DNA of 43,881 nt from an uncultured Oscillospiraceae bacterium (lineage in GTDB: Bacteria > Bacillota > Clostridia > Oscillospirales > Oscillospiraceae): positions 1-43,881 of the forward strand of contig CAKTLG010000013.1 of the NCBI GenBank assembly GCA_934572465.1, in the 5' to 3' direction. Below are positions 31,577 to 40,847 of this stretch, in pieces. The notes beneath the pieces are model-generated. The model was not told the DNA's origin. It saw only the letters and a list, made by a program, of their open reading frames with translations, and did not search any database. Within the stretch, counting starts at the first letter, position 1. The number at the start of each line of letters is the position of its first letter. A program made the position numbers and the translations under genes.

Positions 31577-32746
31577 ATGAAGAAGTTTTTTGCAATGCTT
31601 CTCGCTCTCGTCATGGTCCTCTCCCTTGTTGCCTGCGGCAATAAGACCGACGACTCCCAGGGCGACAAGCCCGCTGACGATCAGCAGCAGCAGACGGAAG
31701 AACCCACCGTTTACACCAACCCCGATGATATCGACGACAACATGACGTCCGCGGACGGCAAGTATGAAGTCGCGTTCATCACCGACGTTGGCCAGCTGAA
31801 GGACAAGTCCTTCAACCAGGGCACGTTCGACGGCGTGAAGCTCTATGCCGCCAACAACAGCCTGAGCTACAAGTATTATCAGCCCGCCAACGGCGATCAG
31901 GCCACTGACGACGACCGTTACGACGCCATGAAGGCGGCCGTGGACGGCGGCGCGAAGGTCATCGTCTGCGCCGGCTTCATGCAGGGCACCGCTCTGCAGA
32001 AGGCTGCTGAGGAATTCACCGACACCAAGTTCGTCTTCATCGACGGTTGGTCCCTCGGCCTTGACAACGTTGCGGGCATCGCCTTCAACGAAGAGCAGTG
32101 CGGCTACTTCGCCGGCTACGCCGTCGTCAAGGAAGGCTATGAGAAGCTCGGCTTCACCGGCGGCGGCGGCGGCACGAACCCCGCCTGCATCCGTTACGGC
32201 TGGGGCTTTGCACAGGGCGCGAACGACGCTGCTAAGGAAATGGACAAGACCGTTGAGCTGAACTACTCCTGGGAGTACGGCGCTTCCTTCTCCGCCTCCA
32301 GCGAGCTGCAGACCATGATCTCCGGCTGGTATGCCAACGGCACTGAGATCGTCTTCGCCTGCGGCGGCTCCATGTTCCAGTCTGTCGCGGCTGCGGCCGG
32401 CGCTGAGGACGGCGCTGTCGTCGGCGTCGACGTCGACCAGTCCAGCGAGTCCGACACCGTCGTCACCTCCGCCATGAAGGGCCTGAGCGACGCTGTTGTC
32501 TGGGCCGTTACCAAGGCCTATGACGGCTCCTGGGGCGACATCGGCAACAATGCCACCTCTCTGGGCGTTGCTGAGAACGCTGTCGGTCTGCCGACCGCTA
32601 CCTGGTCCATGCAGAACTTCACCGTCGCCGACTATGAGGCCCTCTTCCAGAAGGTCCTGAACGGCGAGATCACCATTGACAACAACGCTGAGATGGCCAA
32701 CCCCGCTGAGGGCGGCCTGACCAACGTCACGGTGAACTACATCTAA
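31577..32746 (+). CDS. BMP-family nucleoside-binding lipoprotein
   Basis: 389 residues. A lipoprotein signal MKKFFAMLLALVMVLSLVAC (lipidated Cys20) is followed by a Asp/Gln/Pro-rich linker and a basic membrane protein (BMP/PnrA-like) domain: VAFITDVGQLKDKSFNQGTF, KVIVCAGFMQG, FVFIDGW, GYFAGYAV, and FACGGSMFQSVAAAA plus VGVDVDQSS. Such proteins bind purine nucleosides outside the membrane for ABC import, like NupN of B. subtilis. The start follows AAGGAAGG. It has its own promoter and terminator, so it is made in excess over the ATPase and permeases that follow. Confidence 0.93.
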   Translation: MKKFFAMLLALVMVLSLVACGNKTDDSQGDKPADDQQQQTEEPTVYTNPDDIDDNMTSADGKYEVAFITDVGQLKDKSFNQGTFDGVKLYAANNSLSYKYYQPANGDQATDDDRYDAMKAAVDGGAKVIVCAGFMQGTALQKAAEEFTDTKFVFIDGWSLGLDNVAGIAFNEEQCGYFAGYAVVKEGYEKLGFTGGGGGTNPACIRYGWGFAQGANDAAKEMDKTVELNYSWEYGASFSASSELQTMISGWYANGTEIVFACGGSMFQSVAAAAGAEDGAVVGVDVDQSSESDTVVTSAMKGLSDAVVWAVTKAYDGSWGDIGNNATSLGVAENAVGLPTATWSMQNFTVADYEALFQKVLNGEITIDNNAEMANPAEGGLTNVTVNYI

Positions 32747-32761
32747 TTCTCTGCACAACAT

Positions 32762-32794
32762 AAAAAACGGGAAGCTTCGGCTTCCCGTTTTTTT
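32762..32794 (+). terminator. Terminator after the BMP lipoprotein gene
   Basis: A 14-bp stem (32762-32775 with 32780-32793) capped by a stable TTCG tetraloop with a T7 run, 15 bp after the stop. Confidence 0.92.
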
Positions 32795-32827
32795 GTCGGA
32801 TTTGCTGATTTATCCGGAAAAAAGCTT

Positions 32828-32856
32828 TTGCTTTATCAGAGGGAATGTAGTATAAT
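32828..32856 (+). promoter_or_regulatory. Promoter of the nucleoside ABC transporter ATPase-permease genes
   Basis: TTGCTT, 17-bp spacer, perfect TATAAT, about 70 bp upstream of the start codon. Confidence 0.78.
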
Positions 32857-32928
32857 ACATTTATTCATGGTTTCCGTCCTCGCAGCGCAGCGCGTGCGGG
32901 CCATAAAACGGAAGGAGGGCGAAAAAGC

Positions 32929-34470
32929 TTGGAGAATACATATGCCATCGAAATGCTCAACATTACGAAGAAATTCCCCGGTATTATCGCCAATGACAAC
33001 ATCACCTTACAGCTGAAAAAGGGTGAGATCCACGCGCTCCTCGGTGAGAACGGCGCGGGTAAATCGACGCTGATGTCGGTCCTGTTCGGCCTTTATCAGC
33101 CGGAGGAGGGCATCATCAAAAAGGACGGGCAGGTCGTGTCGATCAAGGACCCGAACGACGCCACCGCCCTCGGCATCGGCATGGTGCACCAGCACTTCAA
33201 GCTGGTGGACGTTTTCACGGTGCTCGACAACATCATCCTCGGCGCGGAGACGACGAAGTTCGGCTTTATCCAGAAGAAGGAGGCGCGCAGGAAGGTCGAG
33301 GAGATCTCTCAGCGCTACGGGCTGCACGTCGACCTTGACGCCAAGGTCGAGGACATCACCGTCGGAATGCAGCAGCGCGTGGAGATCCTCAAGATGCTCT
33401 ACCGCGACAATGAGATCCTGATCTTCGACGAGCCGACGGCGGTTTTGACCCCGCAGGAGATCGAGGAGCTGATGGCGACGATGAAGGAGTTCGCGCGCGA
33501 GGGCAAGTCCATCCTCTTCATCTCCCACAAGCTCAACGAGATCATGGAGGTCTCCGACCGCGTGAGCGTTCTGCGCAAGGGCAAGTACATCGGCACGGTC
33601 AACACCGCGGAGACCACCAAGCAGGAGCTTTCCAACATGATGGTCGGCCGCCCCGTGCAGCTTGAGGTCGTCAAGGACGAGGCGAAGCCGAAGGAAGAGG
33701 TGCTCAAGGTCGAGCATCTGTGCGTCCACTCCCACATCCAGAAGCGCAACGCCGTCAACGACGTGTCGTTTACCGCCCGCGCCGGAGAGATCGTCTGTAT
33801 CGCGGGCATCGACGGCAACGGCCAGACCGAGCTTGTCTACGGCCTGACGGGGCTTGACAAGCCCGCCAGCGGCACCATCACCCTCTGCGGAAAGGACATC
33901 TCGCACGCGAGCATCCATCAGCGCGGCGAGAACATGAGCCATATCCCCGAGGATCGCCATAAGCACGGCCTCGTGCTCGACTTTACGCTTGAGGAAAATC
34001 TGGTGCTCCAGCGCTTCAACGAGCCGCGTTTTGAAACTCACGGCTTTATCAACGGCAGGGCCGTACGCGAGTACGCGGACTATCTGATCGACAAGTTCGA
34101 CGTGCGCAGCGGTCAGGGCCCCATCACGAAGGCGCGCTCCATGTCCGGCGGCAACCAGCAGAAGGCGATCATCGCCCGCGAGATCGACCGCGACAAGGAG
34201 CTGATCGTCGCCGTCCAGCCCACGCGCGGTCTGGACGTCGGCGCCATCGAATACATCCACAGCCAGCTCGTAGCCGAGCGCGACCGCGGCAAGGCGGTGC
34301 TGCTGATCTCGCTGGAGCTGGACGAGGTCATGAGCCTGTCCGACCGCATCCTCGTCATGTACGAGGGCGAGATCGTCGGCGAGCTGGATCCCAAGAAAAC
34401 GACCGTCGAGGAGCTTGGCCTGTATATGGCGGGCGCCAAGCGCATGACGAGAGAGGAGGCGGCGGTGTGA
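32929..34470 (+). CDS. Nucleoside ABC transporter ATP-binding protein (two NBDs, NupO/RbsA-like)
   Basis: 513 residues with two ATPase domains. The first has Walker A LLGENGAGKSTLM, signature VGMQQRVEIL, Walker B LIFDEPTAVLTPQE and switch FISHKLNEI. The second has a degenerate Walker A GIDGNGQTELVYG and signature MSGGNQQKAIIARE, with VAVQPTRGLDVGAIEYI at the Walker B region. This layout is standard for BMP-linked systems. Translation starts at a TTG placed nine bases after AAGGAGGG; the next in-frame ATG is well inside the conserved region. The stop overlaps the next gene by 4 bp. Confidence 0.93.
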   Translation: MENTYAIEMLNITKKFPGIIANDNITLQLKKGEIHALLGENGAGKSTLMSVLFGLYQPEEGIIKKDGQVVSIKDPNDATALGIGMVHQHFKLVDVFTVLDNIILGAETTKFGFIQKKEARRKVEEISQRYGLHVDLDAKVEDITVGMQQRVEILKMLYRDNEILIFDEPTAVLTPQEIEELMATMKEFAREGKSILFISHKLNEIMEVSDRVSVLRKGKYIGTVNTAETTKQELSNMMVGRPVQLEVVKDEAKPKEEVLKVEHLCVHSHIQKRNAVNDVSFTARAGEIVCIAGIDGNGQTELVYGLTGLDKPASGTITLCGKDISHASIHQRGENMSHIPEDRHKHGLVLDFTLEENLVLQRFNEPRFETHGFINGRAVREYADYLIDKFDVRSGQGPITKARSMSGGNQQKAIIAREIDRDKELIVAVQPTRGLDVGAIEYIHSQLVAERDRGKAVLLISLELDEVMSLSDRILVMYEGEIVGELDPKKTTVEELGLYMAGAKRMTREEAAV

Positions 34471-35719
34471 AAAAGGAAAGCTTCCTGCAAAGCGAGGGCT
34501 TTAAGGCCGTCGCGGCATCCGTTCTGTCTATTCTCATCGGCCTTGCGGCCGGCAGCGTCGTCATTCTGATCGTCGGCCTGACGAGCAAGAACCTGTCGCT
34601 CTCCGCCGCGTGGGACGGCATCCGCATCGTGTTTGCGGGCCTGTTCTCCACGGGCCGCAGCGCCGCCGGCACGCTGACCTGGGGCTTTAACCCCACGAAC
34701 GTCGGCAATATGCTCTTCCGCGCCGCGCCGCTCATCATGACGGGCCTTTCCGTCGGCATGGCGTACAAGACCGGCCTTTTCAACATCGGCGCGCCGGGCC
34801 AGTACCTGATGGGCACGCTCGCCTCGCTCTCCATCGCGCTGAGCATCCCGTCCGATACGGTCCCCACGGCGGTCATCTGGCTGCTGGCGTTCCTCGGCGG
34901 TACGCTTGCCGGTGCGATCTGGGGCGCGATCCCCGGGCTTTTCAAGGCGCTGCTCAACATCAACGAGGTGCTTGCCTGCATTATGACGAACTGGATCGCG
35001 GCAAACCTCGTCACCTGGCTTTTTGACATCAGCAATTTCAAGAACGTGACCGAATCGACCAAGACCGGCTACATCTACAAGACCACCTACAACGGTGTCG
35101 CCACGGCAAAGATGGGGCTTGACAAGATCTTCCCCAATTCTCAGGTCAACGGCGGTATCCTGATCGCCATTGCCTGCGCCATCGGCGTTTACATCCTGAT
35201 GTCGAAGACGACGTTCGGCTATCAGCTCAAGGCCTGCGGCTCCAACCGCCACGCCGCGCGCTATGCCGGCATCGCCGACAAGAGGAACATCGTCATCTCC
35301 ATGGCGATCGCGGGCGCGCTGAGCGCGGCGGGCGCGTCGCTCTACTACCTCTCCGGCAACACGGAGTTCTTCTGGTCGACGTATCAGTCGCTGCCGGGCA
35401 TCGGCTTCAACGGCATTCCGGTGGCGATGCTGGCCTCGTGCAACCCCATCGGCATCATCTTTACGGCCATCTTCATGTCCACGCTGGATATCTCCGGCCT
35501 CCAGCTGACGAATCTTACGGCCTATAACGAGTATATCACCGACGTTATCATCGCCGTCATCGTCTATCTCAGCGCCTTTGCGCTGGTCATCAAGATGTGG
35601 ATCGGCAAGCTCGGCAAAAAGAAGGAGGGCGGCGCGGACGCGAACGCGGAGCCGGCCGCTGTGACTGCTCCGGCTGCCGCCGCAGACGCGGAAACGGAGA
35701 AAGGAGGCGACGCGCAGTG
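34467..35719 (+). CDS. Nucleoside ABC transporter permease 1 (NupP-like)
   Basis: 417 residues, about ten helices, of the BPD_transp_2 family. TWGFNPTNVGNMLFRAAPLI and MTGLSVGMAYKTGLFNIGAP are the conserved first segments, LLNINEVLACIMTNWIA follows, and GYQLKACGSNRHAARYAGIA is the cytoplasmic coupling loop. The Ala-rich C-terminal tail (about 35 residues) is unusual. The GTG start overlaps the ATPase stop (GTGA) and follows AGGAGG. The CDS stop codon ends one base beyond the coordinate given here, at 35720. Confidence 0.92.
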
Positions 35720-36748
35720 ACATTCCTCATTCAGCAGACGCTCATTTACGCAGTCCCTCTGATGATCGTGGCGCTCGCTGGCGTGTTCGCAGAGCGCAGC
35801 GGCATCATCAACCTGGCGCTGGAAGGTATCATGGTCTTCGGCGCGTTCATCGGCGTGTGGTTCGTGCGCATCTTGCAGACGAGCGACGCCATCCTTGCGC
35901 TCAAGCAGGACGGCAACTGGGTCGCGCTGCAGGGCGTGGAGCTGCTGGTAATGCTGGTCGCGGCGGCGTTCGGCGCGCTGTTCTCGCTGCTGCTGAGCTT
36001 TGCCTCCATCAACCTGCGCGCCGACCAGACCATCGGCGGCACGGCGCTGAACCTGCTGGCGCCCGCGCTCGTGCTGTTCCTCATCCGTATCATCGCCAAC
36101 CAGAACACGCTGCAAATGCTCACGGGCGACGCGGCGAGCTGGTTCATGATCAAAAAGTCCACGCTCGGCATCGACAAGAACACGGATCTCGGCTTCTTTG
36201 GCGAAACGTTCGTCAACAAGGTCTACCTTGCGACCTACGTCTGCATTCTGCTGTTCATCGTCCTGTCGATCCTGCTCTATAAGACGCGCTTCGGCCTGCG
36301 TCTGCGCGCTTGCGGCGAAAATCCGCAGGCGGCGGACTCGCTGGGCATCAACGTCTACAAGATGCGCTATGCGGGCACGACGATCTCCGGCGCGCTTGCG
36401 GGCATGGGCGGCTTCGTCTATGCGCTGACGACCGCAAACTGCGCCTCGAACGGCGACGTGGCGGGCTTCGGCTTCCTCGCGCTGGCCGTTATGATCTTTG
36501 GCAACTGGAAGCCGGTGAACATCGCGGTCTCGTCGCTGCTGTTCGGCCTCTTCAAGTGCATTGCGGCGAGCTACGCGAGCATCGACATCAACGGCGACGG
36601 TGTTTTCCTGCTGGCGGAGGCCGGCATCAGCTCGCACCTTTACCGTATGCTGCCCTACATCGTCACGCTGCTCGTGCTGGCGTTCACATCCAAGAGCTCC
36701 CGCGCGCCCAAGGCCGAGGGCATTCCCTACGACAAGGGCCAGCGGTAA
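35717..36748 (+). CDS. Nucleoside ABC transporter permease 2 (NupQ-like)
   Basis: 343 residues, about eight helices. TLIYAVPLMIVALAGVFAER then SGIINLALEGIMVFGAF is the diagnostic N-terminus of the second BMP-system permease, and FGLRLRACGENPQAADSLGI is the coupling loop. GMGGFVYALT and a C-terminal SSRAPKAEGIPYDKGQR tail follow. The GTG start overlaps the preceding stop (GTGA) with AAAGGAGG upstream, repeating the arrangement of the previous junction. Last gene of the operon. Confidence 0.92.
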   Translation: MTFLIQQTLIYAVPLMIVALAGVFAERSGIINLALEGIMVFGAFIGVWFVRILQTSDAILALKQDGNWVALQGVELLVMLVAAAFGALFSLLLSFASINLRADQTIGGTALNLLAPALVLFLIRIIANQNTLQMLTGDAASWFMIKKSTLGIDKNTDLGFFGETFVNKVYLATYVCILLFIVLSILLYKTRFGLRLRACGENPQAADSLGINVYKMRYAGTTISGALAGMGGFVYALTTANCASNGDVAGFGFLALAVMIFGNWKPVNIAVSSLLFGLFKCIAASYASIDINGDGVFLLAEAGISSHLYRMLPYIVTLLVLAFTSKSSRAPKAEGIPYDKGQR

Positions 36749-36763
36749 GCAAATCAACACCCC

Positions 36764-36796
36764 AAAATGCAGCATGGCAAGCCATGCTGCATTTTT
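36764..36796 (+). terminator. Terminator after the nucleoside permease genes
   Basis: A 14-bp usable stem (36764-36777 with 36782-36795), loop CAAG, ending in five T residues. Confidence 0.87.
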
Positions 36797-36847
36797 CTGC
36801 AAAAGCCGCGCTGCAAGCGGCAAAAAACGATCCTGAGAGGAGAAAAA

Positions 36848-37306
36848 ATGGAGATCAGAGAACAAAAGAACGCGGCGGACAAGCAGCGCATCACCCGACA
36901 GATCCTTGAAGCGCTGCCCGACTGGTTCGGCATCCCCGAGGCCCGCGAGGGGTATATTGAAAAGAGCGCTGAGCAGCCGTTTTTCGCGGCCTTCGACGGC
37001 GAAACGCCCGTCGGCTTTCTCTACCTCGTCCAGACAGGGCGCGACACGGCGGAGCTGTACGTCATGGGCGTTCTGAAAGAATACCATCGCCGCGGCATCG
37101 GCAGAACGCTCTTTGCAGCGGCAAAGCGGCGGGCAAAGGAGCTGGGCTATTCCTTTTTGCAGGTCAAGACCGTGCAGATGGGGAAGTATCCGGAGTACGA
37201 CGCGACGAACCGCTTTTATCTCGCCCTCGGCTTTCGTGAGTTCGAGGTCTTTCCCACGCTCTGGGACGAGTGGAACCCGTGCCAGATCTATGTGATGGCG
37301 CTGTAG
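36848..37306 (+). CDS. GNAT family N-acetyltransferase
   Basis: A 152-residue acetyltransferase of the GNAT superfamily. The acetyl-CoA loop is in YVMGVLKEYHRRGIGRTLFA (motif A, R/Q-x-x-G-x-G/A type), preceded by a PVGFLYLVQ strand and followed by FLQVKTVQMGK and FYLALGFREFEVFP (motif B). The substrate cannot be predicted. The start is the ATG after GAGAGGAG; upstream codons lie in the terminator. Monocistronic as far as visible. Confidence 0.87.
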   Translation: MEIREQKNAADKQRITRQILEALPDWFGIPEAREGYIEKSAEQPFFAAFDGETPVGFLYLVQTGRDTAELYVMGVLKEYHRRGIGRTLFAAAKRRAKELGYSFLQVKTVQMGKYPEYDATNRFYLALGFREFEVFPTLWDEWNPCQIYVMAL

Positions 37307-37417
37307 GGTCAACCGCAGGTTGCGGCGCGCTTGCCGTATGGTCGGTGGATTTCCGTGCCGCGGCGCGCGATAATGGCGTTACCGGTACCGAGACTGACAT
37401 AAGGAGAAATAAGAACG

Positions 37418-38194
37418 ATGAAAGAACTGGGAACGCAGATCCGCGCGCTGCGCCGCGCACGCGGCATGACGCAGGAGAGTCTTGCCGAGCGCCTGCATGT
37501 CAGCGCGCAGGCGGTGAGCAAGTGGGAAAATCATCTGAGCGCGCCGGACGTTTCACTTCTGCCTGCGCTTGCGGCGGTGTTTGATACGACGATCGACGAG
37601 CTGTTCGGCTATGATCGCAGCGAGATCGAAGGCGCCGTGATGGACGTGTGCCGCGCGTCGTGGGAATACCGCGAAAGCGACCGGCTCAAAAGCCGCGATA
37701 TTCTGAAAGCCGGACTCGAGCGCTTTCCCTGCAACGCGATCCTGCTCAATAACTACCTCTACACGCTGGACTATGAGACGGAGAACGATGAGATCATCGC
37801 CGTCGCCGCAAAGCTCGCTGAGAGCGTGGAGGGCGACGCGGGGAGCGACGATGTGCGCTACGACGCGCTGCGCTTTCTTGCGGGCGCTTACGCACGCAAG
37901 GGCGAATACGACTTTGCCCGCGCAACGCTCGAGCGCATTCCCGAGATCTACTTCACCAAGCTCTCCGCTGCGGCGGAGACGCTGCGCGGCAAGGAGAAGT
38001 ACGACGCCGCCAACGCGCAGAAGTGGGTCTGCCTTGAGCTGATGGTGGATATGATGCGCGAGCTTGCGGCCTACTACGCGGGCGAGGGCGAGACGGATAA
38101 GGCGGCCGCCGAGAAGGCAAAGGCGCGCGAGCTGATCGCGCTGTTCGCCCCCGAGCGCGACTGGATCGCCTCGCTGCTGAAGGAAGTGGAATAA
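37418..38194 (+). CDS. XRE family transcriptional regulator
   Basis: 258 residues. The N-terminal Cro/CI-type HTH (about 3-58) reads LGTQIRALRRARGMTQESLA, then ERLHVSAQAVSKWENHLSAP and a DELFGY end, typical of clostridial XRE regulators. The remainder is alpha-helical with possible TPR-like helix pairs (SRDILKAGLERFPCNAILLN; FLAGAYARKGEYDFARATLE), a likely ligand or protein-binding sensor domain. The start follows AAGGAG. A GATAAT at 37369-37374 could be its -10, and CGGTACCG near 37383 is a small palindrome that may be an autoregulatory site. Target genes unknown. Confidence 0.88.
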   Translation: MKELGTQIRALRRARGMTQESLAERLHVSAQAVSKWENHLSAPDVSLLPALAAVFDTTIDELFGYDRSEIEGAVMDVCRASWEYRESDRLKSRDILKAGLERFPCNAILLNNYLYTLDYETENDEIIAVAAKLAESVEGDAGSDDVRYDALRFLAGAYARKGEYDFARATLERIPEIYFTKLSAAAETLRGKEKYDAANAQKWVCLELMVDMMRELAAYYAGEGETDKAAAEKAKARELIALFAPERDWIASLLKEVE

Positions 38195-38227
38195 GCCCCG
38201 GCCTGCCGGAAGCCGGAAGGTCTGCAG

Positions 38228-38264
38228 AAAAGCGCCCTTCGCCGTTTGGCGGAGGGCGCTTTTG
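38228..38264. terminator. Bidirectional terminator between the XRE regulator and ylbJ
   Basis: A 16-bp stem with one G-T pair (38228-38243 with 38248-38263), GTTT loop, A4/T4 ends, between the convergent stops at 38194 and 38276. Confidence 0.88.
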
Positions 38265-38275
38265 CCGCCGGCGCG

Positions 38276-39211
38276 TCACGGAAACAGCGCCGGCAGCGCG
38301 GGCAGCGCCAGCAGCAGCGATACGGCTGCCTGCACCGCCTTGCCGCGCAGGTAGTATTTTCCCGTCAGCGGGGAATCGGCAAGCGCGCTGAGCGTCTGAC
38401 AATGGACGCTGAGCCCGCCCCAGCCGAGCATGGCCGCGCAGAGGAGAAAGCCCGCGCGTGAGTTCGGCAGCGCCGTGACGCCGCTCGTCAGCTCCAGCAG
38501 ACCGAGCAGCACCGCACAGGGCAGCGACCGCGCGGCGGCGTCGGGCAGGAGCGAGAGCGCCAGACGCGCGAGCACCGTGAAAAACACCACGAACGCGCAG
38601 ACGTTCAGAATGCCGCTCAGCGCGCCCTGTACCGCCGCGGGCAGCGCGGCGGAAAGGGACGCGCACCTTTGCTCCGCCGTCCGTGCGGCGCGGGCGGCGC
38701 GTATAGGCGGCAGACGGCGGCAGAGCAGCAGCCCCGTGAGCAGCGCCGAGGCCACGTGGATAAGATACAGCGCCGCGCCCGCGCGCGGCGAGGCGAACAC
38801 CGCCCCGCCGCAGATGCCGAGCAGGAAGCCTGGCCCTGCGTTGTTGCAGAAGCTCAGCAATCGCTCGCCCTCCTCGCGCGTCAGCGCGCCGGAACGCGTC
38901 AGCTCCGCGCTCGTGCGCGCGCCGACGGGATAGCCGCCGCAAAGCCCCAGCGCCAGCGCCGCCGCACCCGCGCCGGAAAGGCCGAAGAGCGGACGCATCA
39001 GCGGCGCGAGCAGCGAGGACAGCGCCTCGCCCGCCCCGCAGGAGACGAGCAGCGACGAGAGCACAAAAAACGGAAACAGCGACGGGATCACCGTCTGCGC
39101 GCAGAGCGTGAGCGCGTCCCGCGCCGCCGCCGCCGACGTCTCCGGCAGAAGCAGCAGCGCCAGCAGGCACGAAAGCGCCGCGGCCCAGAAGATCCCCTTG
39201 CGCCAGCTCAT
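38276..39211 (-). CDS. ylbJ: Sporulation integral membrane protein YlbJ-like
   Basis: 311 residues, eight or so helices, with two nucleoside-recognition/Gate-type segments: TVIPSLFPFFVLSSLLVSCG and GLCGGYPVGARTSAELTRSG, then LLSFCNNAGPGFLLGICGGA. The second half has the matching GLLELTSGVTALP. These are hallmarks of YlbJ, which is made in the mother cell and needed for heat-resistant spores. Start at the ATG after GAGGGGG; upstream codons to 39349 lie in the promoter region. Very Ala/Leu-rich. Divergent from yqfC, another mother-cell sporulation gene. Confidence 0.88.
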   Translation of the reverse strand: MSWRKGIFWAAALSCLLALLLLPETSAAAARDALTLCAQTVIPSLFPFFVLSSLLVSCGAGEALSSLLAPLMRPLFGLSGAGAAALALGLCGGYPVGARTSAELTRSGALTREEGERLLSFCNNAGPGFLLGICGGAVFASPRAGAALYLIHVASALLTGLLLCRRLPPIRAARAARTAEQRCASLSAALPAAVQGALSGILNVCAFVVFFTVLARLALSLLPDAAARSLPCAVLLGLLELTSGVTALPNSRAGFLLCAAMLGWGGLSVHCQTLSALADSPLTGKYYLRGKAVQAAVSLLLALPALPALFP

Positions 39212-39230
39212 TGCATCGCCCCCTCTCGCA

Positions 39231-39301
39231 AGCCTATGCGCGGGGAAAGACAAACTTGCCGCCGCGGGACAGGCAAATCCGTGCACGGCGGCGCATAGAG
39301 T
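39231..39301. promoter_or_regulatory. Mirror-image SigE-like -10 elements between ylbJ and yqfC
   Basis: Plus strand: CATAGAGT (39294-39301) with a weak GCAAAT 15 bp upstream (39273-39278), facing yqfC. Minus strand: CATAGGCT (39238-39231), facing ylbJ. Both sit in the same GCGCATAG context, forming an inverted repeat. Known ylbJ and yqfC homologues are SigE-dependent, whose -10 is CATA-rich. The -35 elements are poor. Confidence 0.35.
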
Positions 39302-39322
39302 CTTGCCAAAGGGGAGATGACG

Positions 39323-39607
39323 ATGGGACGAAACGAACGGCCGCAGCACATGATGACACGCATTGCGGAGCTATTCGACCTGCCGGCGGACGTGGTGGCG
39401 GGGCTGTGCCATGTGGAATTGCTGGGCGACCGGCAGCTTTTTCTTGAGGGGCACGGCGGCATCCTGGCCTACGGTACGGAGCAGATCGACATCAACGCCG
39501 GCGCGCTCATCCTGCGCGTGCAGGGCAGCGGACTGACGCTGTGCAGCATGACGGACGCAGAGGTGCGCATCTCCGGCAGGATCGACGCGATCGGATATGT
39601 GAGATGA
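39323..39607 (+). CDS. yqfC: Sporulation protein YqfC
   Basis: A 94-residue YabP/YqfC-family protein made in the mother cell during sporulation. AELFDLPADVVAGLCHVELL, then FLEGHGGILAYGTEQIDINA and LTLCSMTDAEVRISGRIDAI are the typical blocks. ATG 39323 is preferred over 39317, because GGGGAG abuts the earlier codon and has six-base spacing to this one. yqfD starts seven bases after the stop. Confidence 0.9.
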   Translation: MGRNERPQHMMTRIAELFDLPADVVAGLCHVELLGDRQLFLEGHGGILAYGTEQIDINAGALILRVQGSGLTLCSMTDAEVRISGRIDAIGYVR

Positions 39608-39614
39608 GGGAGCC

Positions 39615-40820
39615 ATGCTGAAAAAGGGCGTCAAGCTGCTGCGCGGCAGCGTCTGCGTGCGCGTGCGGAGCGCATACCCCGAGCGGGTGCTCAACCTCTG
39701 CTCGGCGCGCGGCATCGAATTTTGGGATATGAAATGGCTCGGCGCGGCGGAGCTGTCGTTCTGCGTGTCGCGCGCGGGTCTGCGCGCGCTGCGGCGCGCC
39801 GCGGAGGGCGTGGACGCGGAGCTTACGGTGGAGCGCACGGCGGGCGCGCCGTTTTTCGCCGCGCGCTTCCGCCGCCGCTATGCGCTGCTGGCCGGACTCG
39901 TGCTGTGCTGTGCGCTGCTGCTGGTCAATTCGCTGTTCATCTGGGACTTTGCGGTCACGGGCAACGACACGGTGCCGGCCGAGCAGATCCTGCGCGCGCT
40001 GCGCGAGGTGGGCGTGCACCGCGGCACGCCCGTCTATTCCTTCGACACGCAGGACGTGTGCAACCGCGTGCTGCCGCAGCTGAAGGATCTCTGCTGGGTG
40101 GGGATCAACGTGCGCGGCTGCAGGGCCTATGTGCAGGTGCGCGAGCGCGTCCGTCCGGTCGAGCGGGCAAACGAAAAAACACCGACCAACGTGATCGCGC
40201 GCCGCGCGGGGCTCGTGACAAAGGTGCTGGCGCTGGACGGGGAGAAAAAAGTGCTCGCGGGGACGAGCGTGCAGCAGGGGCAGCTGCTCATCGCGGGCGT
40301 GGTGGACACCGGCGGCACAGAGCGCCCGGGCGTGCCGACGCGCCTGCTCGCCGGCAAGGGCGAGGTCTGGGCAAGGACGTGGTATGAGCTGAGCGTCCGC
40401 ATCCCGCTGCGGTATGAGGAAAAGACGTACACAGGGGAGCGTCGGCGCGGCTACGCCCTCTGCTGGGGCGAAAATCGTCTGAAAATTGGCGCAAAAGGGA
40501 GTAGCATTCTGCACGGTGATTGTGATAAAATAAAGAATCAAACACAGTGGACGCTTTTCGGCGTATTGTCCCTGCCCGTCACGTGGGAAACGGAGACGCG
40601 CCTTATCTATGAGACGCAGACGCGCACCCGCACGCGCGAGGAGGCGGAGGCGCGGGGAAAGGCCGTGCTCGAGGAATACCTCGTCTCGCTGCTCGGAAAG
40701 GACGGGAGCGTGACGAGCGGGCGCGTGGCCTCCGCCGTACAGGGCGAGTACCTGCTCGTGACGCTCAGCGCGGAGTGTCTGGAGCAGATCGGCGTGGAAA
40801 CGCCCATTCAAATCGACTAA
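39615..40820 (+). CDS. yqfD: Sporulation protein YqfD
   Basis: A 401-residue membrane protein of the YqfD family, expressed in the mother cell. A cytoplasmic N-terminal domain (GIEFWDMKWLGAAELSFCVS) is followed by a single TM helix (about 92-113, YALLAGLVLCCALLLVNSLF) and a long outer domain with DFAVTGNDTVPAEQILRALR and EVGVHRGTPVYSFDTQDVCN, similar to POTRA-like folds. The start follows GAGGGAG. The GC content dips locally near 40500. Co-transcribed with yqfC and phoH. Confidence 0.92.
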   Translation: MLKKGVKLLRGSVCVRVRSAYPERVLNLCSARGIEFWDMKWLGAAELSFCVSRAGLRALRRAAEGVDAELTVERTAGAPFFAARFRRRYALLAGLVLCCALLLVNSLFIWDFAVTGNDTVPAEQILRALREVGVHRGTPVYSFDTQDVCNRVLPQLKDLCWVGINVRGCRAYVQVRERVRPVERANEKTPTNVIARRAGLVTKVLALDGEKKVLAGTSVQQGQLLIAGVVDTGGTERPGVPTRLLAGKGEVWARTWYELSVRIPLRYEEKTYTGERRRGYALCWGENRLKIGAKGSSILHGDCDKIKNQTQWTLFGVLSLPVTWETETRLIYETQTRTRTREEAEARGKAVLEEYLVSLLGKDGSVTSGRVASAVQGEYLLVTLSAECLEQIGVETPIQID

Positions 40821-40847
40821 GGACAGCAGTTCAGGAGGAATGACAGC

